From Pseudomonas nitroreducens (lineage in GTDB: Bacteria > Pseudomonadota > Gammaproteobacteria > Pseudomonadales > Pseudomonadaceae), in the NCBI RefSeq assembly GCF_024170165.1, contig NZ_JALJXP010000012.1, forward strand, positions 124,001 to 188,000: DNA of 64,000 nt, given 5' to 3'. Under the pieces are notes generated by a model, which was not told where the DNA came from, made no database searches, and worked only from the letters and a program-made list of their open reading frames with translations. Of the stretch, positions 7,809 to 14,742 are shown one piece after another. The position numbers were made by a program, and so were the translations under genes. How positions within the stretch are numbered: the stretch's first letter is position 1; every line of letters starts with the position of its first letter.

Positions 7809-9407
7809 TCAGAAGGTGGTGCGGTAAGTCATGGCGAACACGTAGGCCTTTACCGTGGTGCTGACATCGAGGCCGGCATAGGGGTTGTACACCAGGTTGT
7901 CGATGCCGGTGCAGTTCAGGTTGCAACTGCTGCCCGCCTTGATGCTCTGCTTGGAGACGAAGTAGTTGAAGCCCAGGTCGATCACCGTGTCCTTGTCCCA
8001 CTGGTAGCCCAGGCCCAGGCCGTAGAGGTCGGCGTCACCGATGGGCACCAGGGCGTCCGCCTTGTCCTTGGGAATCGCCGAGGGGCGGTACTCGTAGCCG
8101 GCGCGCAGTTGCAGGCGGTCGTTGACGTCGTACTGCACGCCCATGGCATAGCTCCAGGTGTCCTGGTAGCCGCGGTCGAGGATGATGCTGTGGTCGGTGG
8201 CGCCGTTGGGCGCGAAGTTCTTGGCGATGCGCAGCAGGTCGAGTTCCTTGTCGAACTCGATTTCCAGCTTGTTCCAGTCGCTGTAGTCGGTCCACTTCAG
8301 GTCGAAGTTGAACTGCCACCTGTCGAACGGGCGCACCTTGATGCCAGTGGAGAAGCTGTCCGGGTTGACCATGTTCAGCGTTGCCACGCCGTGCTCTTCG
8401 TCGGCGTTGCCGTAGGGGAACAGCGGGCTGAGGAAGGCGCCGAACACCGAGCTCTGCATGCCCGACCAGAAGCCCTGCCAGTCCTTGCTGTAGTCGACGC
8501 GGTACTTGCCCTTGAGGTGCATGCGCGACTCGCTCTGGTAGGTCGCCCCCCAGGCGAACCAGTCGTAGGGCTCCCAGAGCACACCCAGGTTGAAGCTGGG
8601 CGACAGGGTCTGCTGCATGTCCAGCTTGAGGTTGGCCAGCGAGTCGTAGGGGCCGATACGGCCACCGCAGACGTTGAACACCAGCTCGACGATCTCCTGT
8701 GCGCCGGGTACGCAGGTGGTGTCGTGCAGGGTCTGCAGCAGACCGGTCAACAGACCCGGGTTGCGGAAGTCGGTATCCAGCGCCATGGCCTGGTGCGAGA
8801 AGCCGATCGACAAGCCCGCCGAAAGGGTGTCGTTGACCTCGTAACCCACCGAGGGCGAGAAGTAGGTGATCCGCTGCAGCGAAACGCGACGGCCTTCGTA
8901 GCGCGCCGGATCGCTGTCCGAATCGCGCGAATAGCCCAGCGCCTGCGGCGCGTAGACGTTGGTGGCGAAGGTGAATTTGGAGCCCGGCGGGTTGATCGAC
9001 AGGCCCGCCAGCGGGGCTACCAGCAGCGGCATGTCGGTCATGCCGCCGAGGCCCGGCAGGTACATGGTCGGGGTCAGGGTGCGGCTGTTCTCGCCGGCCA
9101 CCGGGTCGTCGTCCAGGCCGAAGGCAGCAGAGCCGTAGTCCGGCGGCGCCCTGAAGCCGGCGCGGATATCCATCACCCCGGTAATCAGCTTGAGCTGAGT
9201 CTGGCGGCCCTTGAGCTTGGTCAGGGCGGCGGGGTTGTAATGCACTGCGTCGATGCCGGTGGAGTCCGCCGTGACCGCGTTGGCCATGGCCATGGCCTTG
9301 GGGTTGCCGATGGTCAGGTCGTTGGCCAATTGGGCGTTGGCGAGCGTCGCCCAGCCAAACCCTACCCCTGCCATCGCCACCGCGAGGGGCGAAATGCGCA
9401 TAATCAT
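7809..9407 (-). CDS. OmpP1/FadL-family outer membrane protein (FilD-like)
   Basis: The 532-residue precursor has a signal peptide ending LANA. The N-terminal hatch pattern of FadL proteins follows (MAMANAVTADSTGIDAVHYNPAALTKLKG), and alternating beta-strand patterns run to a C-terminal aromatic residue (TYRTTF). Two Cys pairs (TTCV with FNVC; SSCNLNC) suggest disulfides in loops. FadL-type barrels move hydrophobic molecules across the outer membrane; the cargo here is not known. It sits between the FilC-like barrel and the FilE-like gene with gaps of 18 and 10 bases, so it is part of the same transcript. Another in-frame ATG lies 6 bases downstream. Confidence 0.85.
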   Translation of the reverse strand: MIMRISPLAVAMAGVGFGWATLANAQLANDLTIGNPKAMAMANAVTADSTGIDAVHYNPAALTKLKGRQTQLKLITGVMDIRAGFRAPPDYGSAAFGLDDDPVAGENSRTLTPTMYLPGLGGMTDMPLLVAPLAGLSINPPGSKFTFATNVYAPQALGYSRDSDSDPARYEGRRVSLQRITYFSPSVGYEVNDTLSAGLSIGFSHQAMALDTDFRNPGLLTGLLQTLHDTTCVPGAQEIVELVFNVCGGRIGPYDSLANLKLDMQQTLSPSFNLGVLWEPYDWFAWGATYQSESRMHLKGKYRVDYSKDWQGFWSGMQSSVFGAFLSPLFPYGNADEEHGVATLNMVNPDSFSTGIKVRPFDRWQFNFDLKWTDYSDWNKLEIEFDKELDLLRIAKNFAPNGATDHSIILDRGYQDTWSYAMGVQYDVNDRLQLRAGYEYRPSAIPKDKADALVPIGDADLYGLGLGYQWDKDTVIDLGFNYFVSKQSIKAGSSCNLNCTGIDNLVYNPYAGLDVSTTVKAYVFAMTYRTTF

Positions 9408-9425
9408 GTGGTGATCGCTCGTCGG

Positions 9426-10430
9426 TTACTGGGCTTTGAGGCCTTGGATATCCAGGGGAAGGGAAACCCCCAGCAGTACATCCGGCGAGTCTTCGGTCAG
9501 ACCGAAACCGGCGTTCACGTTGACGATGTAGTCCGGCGATGTTCGCAGGCCGAGCGAGAAGTTCATGATCGCGCTGGTCTGTTCGGGCGCCTCGACCGTG
9601 CGGTCGTTGAAGTAGTACTTGTTCTTGAACGAGTAGGCCATCTGGTAGGAGGTGGCCAGGGACACGTCGTAGGACAGTGCGTAAGCCATGCCCATGGCGA
9701 AGTTGACCGTATCGCCGGGCACCACCTTCTCCAGTTCTTCGCCGTACTGGTTCTGATGAATGTCGTCGACCTGCATGTTGTAGGTGTACCCCAGCGAGCC
9801 GTAGAGCACGACCGGGTCGATCACGTAGGACATGTTGGCGCCGGCGCCCAGGCTGTAGAAGCCGCTACCGGTGGAGACGTCGTCCTGCACGTTGCCCTTG
9901 TACGGGCTGTCGCCGGTGGGCAGGCCGAGGGTCGCATAGAGCGTGGTGACCGGAGCGCCGCGGCGCGCAGCCCAGGGCTGCCAGCGCAGGGTCGCGGAAA
10001 CATCGCCCAGGCTGTAGGCATGGATGTCGCGTTCGGTGTCGTACTTGGCCACGAACGGCAGGCGCATGCTGAAAGTCAGGTTGTCCCAGATGCCGTAGTC
10101 GAAAGTGAAGGAGTTGGTGAAGGTGTGTTGCGCCTCGCTCTGGGCCAGCACGCTGTAGACGTTCTCGCCACTGCGTACGGCCTGCAGGCGCGTGTCGCGC
10201 ATCAGGGTGTAGTCGAAGCCGTAGGTCAGCTGCCGCTCACCTTTCTTGAGCAGGGTGTAGCTCTTCTCGGCGGCCTGGAATACCTGCTCCAGCGCCTTGG
10301 CGCTGTCGGCGTCGGTATCCTTCTTGGCCAGCGCATCACGCGCATCGTCGGTTGTCGCCTCTTCGGCGATGGTGCTGGTACTTGCCAGCAAGGCCAGAGC
10401 GGCAACGCACGCAAACCCCTTGAAATCCAT
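9426..10430 (-). CDS. Outer-membrane beta-barrel with N-terminal helical segment (FilC-like)
   Basis: The 334-residue precursor carries a signal peptide (about 1-22). A short charged helical segment (about 24-60, DDARDALAKKDTDADSAKALEQVFQ region) follows. The rest is a beta-barrel with alternating aromatic and polar residues, such as LTYGFDYTLMRDTRLQ and FTFDYGIWDNLTFSMRLPF, like phenol-degradation-type porins. A helix-plus-barrel layout is also known in FapF, the exporter of the Fap amyloid system, so a gated secretion channel is plausible. That comparison is by layout, not proven homology. The gene lies between the C39 peptidase and FadL-like genes. Confidence 0.75.
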   Translation of the reverse strand: MDFKGFACVAALALLASTSTIAEEATTDDARDALAKKDTDADSAKALEQVFQAAEKSYTLLKKGERQLTYGFDYTLMRDTRLQAVRSGENVYSVLAQSEAQHTFTNSFTFDYGIWDNLTFSMRLPFVAKYDTERDIHAYSLGDVSATLRWQPWAARRGAPVTTLYATLGLPTGDSPYKGNVQDDVSTGSGFYSLGAGANMSYVIDPVVLYGSLGYTYNMQVDDIHQNQYGEELEKVVPGDTVNFAMGMAYALSYDVSLATSYQMAYSFKNKYYFNDRTVEAPEQTSAIMNFSLGLRTSPDYIVNVNAGFGLTEDSPDVLLGVSLPLDIQGLKAQ

Positions 10431-10478
10431 GTTGCTATCCCCTGGTCTTGTTCTTATTCGTATGGGCCGATCGGGCGA

Positions 10479-11240
10479 TCACTTGCGCCGGATGTACTGC
10501 ACATCTCCGTTCGTGGCAGCTGTGCCAATCTGGTTCTGGGTGATCTTGCTCATCTCCGGGAACTCGCGGAACGCCAGCAGGCTGACGGTCCGGTCGTCCA
10601 CCAGGCGCATGTCGGCCTCTTTCAGCTCCAGGGCGTTCCTGGGCTCCTGGCCGCTGGGGTAGATGACGAAGAGCACGTTCTGGTCCCAGATTTCCTCGAA
10701 GCGGGCGCGGGTGAAACTGATGTTGCCCAAGGCAGGATCGGCAACGAAGACGTGGTCGTTGTAGACGTCGCGGACCACGACGAAATGCTTGAAGCCGGCA
10801 TAGTGGATCGGCACCAGCGCCGGGTGTTCGAGCGAGTCCAGGTCGGAGAACTCGGCACGGAAACCGCCACTCTTGTAGCCGAGTGCGGCGGCATAACGCT
10901 TCATGTCCAGAAGCGAGAATCCACGGCGCTGGACGATCTTGTCGGCCTCGCCGTACTTGATCAGGCCTTCCATGACCTGACGCTCTTCCAGGTTGCGGCC
11001 CAGGTAGTAGTCCAGCAGCGTGGTCAGCGCCGCCGAGCCGCAGCTGTAGTCGTAGGCCTGGCGGATGACGTTGCGGAACTGCACCTGGCTCATCGGCTCG
11101 AGCTGGACCGACTCGCGGAAGGGACCGTTGGGCGTGAGCGGCTGCGAGATGTTCACTGTGCCCTGCTGTTGCGGCTTGGTATCCACGGCCTGGGTAAATC
11201 CGAACAGGCCCAACAGGCTTCCCAGCAGAATCTCGAACAT
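10479..11240 (-). CDS. C39-family papain-like peptidase (FilB-like)
   Basis: This 253-residue stand-alone C39 domain has an apparent catalytic triad: Cys67 in YDYSCGSAALTTLL, His152 in GFKHFVVVRDV and Asp168 in VADPALG. An N-terminal hydrophobic stretch (about 1-19) acts as a signal peptide or anchor, which places the domain in the periplasm. Unlike bacteriocin exporters it has no ABC transporter fused. Stand-alone exported C39 peptidases accompany surface-fibre systems such as fapD in the Fap operon and filB in Acinetobacter. The start is supported by a GAGGGG site. A hairpin separates it from the filA-like gene upstream. Confidence 0.85.
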   Translation of the reverse strand: MFEILLGSLLGLFGFTQAVDTKPQQQGTVNISQPLTPNGPFRESVQLEPMSQVQFRNVIRQAYDYSCGSAALTTLLDYYLGRNLEERQVMEGLIKYGEADKIVQRRGFSLLDMKRYAAALGYKSGGFRAEFSDLDSLEHPALVPIHYAGFKHFVVVRDVYNDHVFVADPALGNISFTRARFEEIWDQNVLFVIYPSGQEPRNALELKEADMRLVDDRTVSLLAFREFPEMSKITQNQIGTAATNGDVQYIRRK

Positions 11241-11281
11241 CCCACCCCTCGCTTCAAATTCTGGAAGTCATTCCTGGAAGA

Positions 11282-11307
11282 CCCTTGCCGGCAGGCGCCG
11301 GCAAGGG
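11282..11307 (-). terminator. Hairpin between filA-like and C39 genes, possible attenuator
   Basis: A perfect 11-bp stem (CCCTTGCCGGC / GCCGGCAAGGG) with a 4-nt loop lies within the operon, 23 bases after the filA-like stop. It is followed only by TCTTCC, so it is more likely a partial terminator or an mRNA 3' stabiliser than a full stop. Confidence 0.55.
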
Positions 11308-11330
11308 GTACTGCGCTGCAACCTCGGGGA

Positions 11331-11786
11331 TCAGTGACCCCAGACCTTCACGGTCGAACCCGCCAGGTTCAGGTTGGAAACGGTCAGCGAACCAATGCTG
11401 GCGCCGCCGGTGCCTACCTTGACGGCGTCGATGGTGACGTCACCGGTCACGGTGGGCAGGCCGATGGCCAGTTGTTCGGTGGCTACGGCGGTGCCGCCGC
11501 CCACCGGAGTGATGTTGGTTTTCACCACGTCGACGGTCATCGGCGCGTTGTCGGCGATGGTCACGCTCGGCAGGTGGATACCCTGCAGGACCAGGGAACC
11601 GCCGTTGGTGTCGGCGTCCTTGTAGGTGACAGCGCCAATGGAGGCGTTGAAGGTACCGGAAATGCTGATGCCATCCTGGCCGGTGATACCGGACAGTGCA
11701 GCGTCATCCATGGATTTCATGTCGGCATGTGCCAGGAACGGAGCGGCCAGAACTGCGCTTGCAAGAACCAGTTGCTTGATTTTCAT
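11331..11786 (-). CDS. Small secreted FilA-like (DUF6160-type) protein
   Basis: This 151-residue precursor has a textbook signal peptide (MKIKQLVLASAVLAAPFLAHA). The mature N-terminus MKSMDDAALSGITGQDGISISG has the ITGQDG signature typical of FilA/DUF6160 proteins. The rest is rich in Gly, Thr, Val and Ala, in short beta-like stretches, with no cysteine and one tryptophan near the C-terminus (VKVWGH). This is the composition of a surface or fibre subunit. The start has GGAGAG 7 bases upstream. It is the first gene of the operon, preceded by 231 bases that must hold the promoter, and a hairpin follows it. Longer forms starting further upstream would lose the signal peptide. Family assignment is from motif recognition. 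Confidence 0.75.
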   Translation of the reverse strand: MKIKQLVLASAVLAAPFLAHADMKSMDDAALSGITGQDGISISGTFNASIGAVTYKDADTNGGSLVLQGIHLPSVTIADNAPMTVDVVKTNITPVGGGTAVATEQLAIGLPTVTGDVTIDAVKVGTGGASIGSLTVSNLNLAGSTVKVWGH

Positions 11787-12017
11787 TGTTATAACTCTCC
11801 AGTGTTCAGGTGGGGTTGCCCCAGGCACTGCAAGGGGCGTCCTACCCCGCTGCAGGTTGACCGGCTGCTGCCGATCTTCCAGACCCACGACTTCTTCCTT
11901 AGGCGCCGCGGGTATGGATTCGTGAAGCACGAAGCTTCTCGTCCTGGTCTCCAAGCTACTGACCCGCCGTGAACCTGCCAGCCCATCCAAGGGATGGCGC
12001 AAAACCAACCTTCCGAC

Positions 12018-14741
12018 TCAAGCTTCGCTGAGCAGTCCCAGACTCTTCCCCTTGAGTACCGCCTGGGTCCGGCTGCGCACGCCGAGCTTGGCGAACAGGT
12101 TGTGCAGATGCCACTTGATGGTGGCCTCCGACAGATGCACCGCCTGGGCGATGTCCCGGTTCGACAAGCCTGCCGCCACGAGCCGCAGAATCTCCCGCTC
12201 GCGATGGCTAACATCTTGATTTTCATCGAAACTTTCAGGATCTACAGAGAGCCTGCGGCACTGTTCGCGAAGCATTTCCGCCACCCCCTGCCAGGCTGAG
12301 GCACGCTTGGGTTCGGCGGCCTTCCAGGCCTCCCAGAGCGGCAGCAGCCACAGCGCGTCGTCCTGGAACAGGCGTCGATAACCCAGGTTCCAGGCTTCCT
12401 CGAGGGTGGGAGCGAACAAGGCGAAGGCTTTTTCGCTGTTACCTTTCTGCCAATACGCCACAGAAAGTAACAGCGAAAGACGCAGCCGCCGGTCGCGCTG
12501 ATAGGGCGAGGTAAAGCCCGCCAGGCACGATTCCAGACGCTGCTGCGCGCGTTCGGCGTGGCGCTCGGAAAGCGCCAGGCGCGCCTCGGCCATCACCAGC
12601 GCCGCGTGGGCATCGGCATAGCGCTCGGCGTTGAGCCCCGAGAGGTGCCGCGCCAGCTGCAGGCACACACGCTCGGCCTCGTTGGGCCGGCGCATCCACA
12701 GCAGCAGCTGGACCTTGCAACTCATGGCCAGCGCATGCACCCGTTCGTAGCCCGGCGACTGCAGGCCAACCAGCCATTCGTCGAGCTGAGCCAACCCTTG
12801 TTCGGCCTCGCCGGCGAAGAATCGCGCCTTGGCCATCACCAACTGGCCGCGACTGATCAGCTCCACTGGCGTGGCGACGTCGCGCCAGGTGGTCGCCAAC
12901 GGCAGTTCGGCGAGGATCGCCGCATGGCGATCCTGCTCGTACAGCAGGTCCGCATAAGCCAGCGACAGCGGTCCACCGACCCGGCTACGCCGGCCGAAGA
13001 CGCGCTCCACGCGGCTGCGCGCGCTCTCGGCGATGGTCCGGCCGCGCTCCAGCTCGCCGCGCTCCTTGCAGATCAGCGCCTCGATCATGCTGACGACGAC
13101 CTGCAGGTATTCGCTGTCGGCCATGCGCAGGCAATCGCGGGCGACACCGATGGCATTGGCCGCTTCGGCGTAGTCACCCAGCAGCGCATAGGCCGCCGCC
13201 TGGATGCACGACAGGCTCGCGCGGAACACCGGCTGGTTGCCCGGCACCAGCGCCAGCCACTGGCGCGCCACTTTCAGGCAGGCCTCCAGCTTGTCCTGGT
13301 AGAGCAGCACCAGCGCCTTCAGCACCTGGGCCACGGCGAGCAGCTCGGCCATGCCGAAGTGGCGCACCTTGCCCTGTCCTTGCAGCAGCCGGACGCTGAG
13401 TTCTTCGATCAGCGCCTCGGCCTCGGCGAACTTCTGCTCGAAGGCCAGCTGCCAGGCGTAGAAGATCTGGAACACCGGATGCTCGCGAATCACCTCGGCA
13501 GGGATGCTGCTGAGCATGCCGAGAATGCCGTAGACGCGGTTGCCGGCGATCAGCTTGGCGCCCTGGCGCTCCAGCAGGTCGGCGGCGAAGGCATAGTCAC
13601 GGGCGCGCAGGGCGTACTTGATCGCGCGATCGGCCATGTCGCGCCCCTCGCACCAGCGGGCGGCGGCATGCAGCAGCGGCGTCGGGTCGGAGTTGCGCGC
13701 CAGGCGGCCCTGGAGGAATTCGGCGAACAGGTGGTGGTAGCGGAACCACTCGCGCTGGTCGTCCAGCGGAATGATGAACAGCTGCTCGTTCTGCAGCCGC
13801 ATCAGCATGTCCAGGCCATCGCGGCGCCCGGTCAGGGCATTGCACAGCTCGGCGCAGAATTCGTCGAGCACCGAGGTCTGGTCGAGGAACTGCTGCAGCG
13901 GCTCGGGCAGGCTGCGCAACACGTCCTCGGCGAGGTAATCGGCGAGGTCGCGTTCGGTGCCGGAAAGCCCCTTGAGCAGCGCCGCGCGGTCCGGGTTGCG
14001 CGCCAGCGCCAGCGCCGCGAGATGCAGCGCGGTGATCCAGCCTTCGGTGCGCTTGTGCAGCAGCTTGAGCTCGCTGTCGCTCAGGGCCAGGCCCTTGAGT
14101 TCGGTGAGGAAGGTGTCGGTTTCCTCGCGGGTCAGGCGCAGGTCGTCGCCGCTCAGGCAAAAGGCCCAGGGCGCCAGGCCCGGCTCGTCCACCAGGAAGC
14201 GCGGGCGGTAGCGGGTACTGGTGACCAGGCGGATGTTGTCCGGCAGGTGCTCGATCAGGTAGCGCGCACCGTGGGCCAGCGCCGGGTGGCGAATCTGGTG
14301 AAAGTCGTCGAGCAGCAGGTAGATCGGCCCGTCGAGCCGGCGCAGGTCGGAAAGGAAGGCGTCGATGATGCCTTCCAGCGGCAGGGTCATGTCCGACTGC
14401 AGCAGGTTCGAGGTGTTGGTGCCGAAATCCGCCTCGACGCTGCGGATGCTCGCCACCAGGTACTGCACCAGGCGCTGCGGCTCGCTGTCGCCCTCGTCGC
14501 AGGACATCCAGGCGACCCGCACCCCGCTCTCCAGCAGGCGCTGGCGGAACAGGCTGAGGATGGTGCTCTTGCCGAAGCCGGCCGGCGCGCTGAGGATCAG
14601 CACGCGCTGCTGGCGGTTGGCATACAGGCGGTCGATCAGCGCGCGGCGCGGCAGCAGCGAATCACTGTCGGTGCGCGGCGGGAACAGCTTGGTGCGCAGC
14701 AGCGGCATGGGCTGCTGCGGCAAGGTGGTCAGGGTCGTCAT
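12018..14741 (-). CDS. MalT-type LuxR-family ATP-binding regulator, first paralogue
   Basis: This 907-residue protein belongs to the large ATP-binding LuxR (LAL/MalT) group. It has a Walker A motif (SAPAGFGKST, 51-60), a Walker B-like LLLDDFHQIRH, a long helical TPR-like middle, and a C-terminal LuxR helix-turn-helix (SHREREILRLVAAGLSNRDIAQ ... ATIKWHLHNLFAKLGVRSRTQAV). Such STAND ATPases bind an inducer in the TPR region and activate transcription once multimerised. It starts 1 base after the stop of the second regulator, so both are made from one transcript. The fil-like operon follows 231 bases downstream on the same strand and is the obvious candidate target. The inducer is unknown. Confidence 0.9.
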   Translation of the reverse strand: MTTLTTLPQQPMPLLRTKLFPPRTDSDSLLPRRALIDRLYANRQQRVLILSAPAGFGKSTILSLFRQRLLESGVRVAWMSCDEGDSEPQRLVQYLVASIRSVEADFGTNTSNLLQSDMTLPLEGIIDAFLSDLRRLDGPIYLLLDDFHQIRHPALAHGARYLIEHLPDNIRLVTSTRYRPRFLVDEPGLAPWAFCLSGDDLRLTREETDTFLTELKGLALSDSELKLLHKRTEGWITALHLAALALARNPDRAALLKGLSGTERDLADYLAEDVLRSLPEPLQQFLDQTSVLDEFCAELCNALTGRRDGLDMLMRLQNEQLFIIPLDDQREWFRYHHLFAEFLQGRLARNSDPTPLLHAAARWCEGRDMADRAIKYALRARDYAFAADLLERQGAKLIAGNRVYGILGMLSSIPAEVIREHPVFQIFYAWQLAFEQKFAEAEALIEELSVRLLQGQGKVRHFGMAELLAVAQVLKALVLLYQDKLEACLKVARQWLALVPGNQPVFRASLSCIQAAAYALLGDYAEAANAIGVARDCLRMADSEYLQVVVSMIEALICKERGELERGRTIAESARSRVERVFGRRSRVGGPLSLAYADLLYEQDRHAAILAELPLATTWRDVATPVELISRGQLVMAKARFFAGEAEQGLAQLDEWLVGLQSPGYERVHALAMSCKVQLLLWMRRPNEAERVCLQLARHLSGLNAERYADAHAALVMAEARLALSERHAERAQQRLESCLAGFTSPYQRDRRLRLSLLLSVAYWQKGNSEKAFALFAPTLEEAWNLGYRRLFQDDALWLLPLWEAWKAAEPKRASAWQGVAEMLREQCRRLSVDPESFDENQDVSHREREILRLVAAGLSNRDIAQAVHLSEATIKWHLHNLFAKLGVRSRTQAVLKGKSLGLLSEA

Positions 14742-14742
14742 G

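Noticed and set aside
11331..11786. FilA-like protein as a FapC/CsgA amyloid homologue
   Set aside because: It lacks the imperfect Gln/Asn repeats of those amyloids; only the neighbouring export genes look similar in layout.
7743..11972. Open frame of about 1400 codons on the plus strand, opposite the fil-like operon
   Set aside because: It is the mirror of well-supported minus-strand genes in GC-rich DNA. Its composition is dominated by Val, Ala, Gly, Gln, His and Arg, with no domains or ribosome site.
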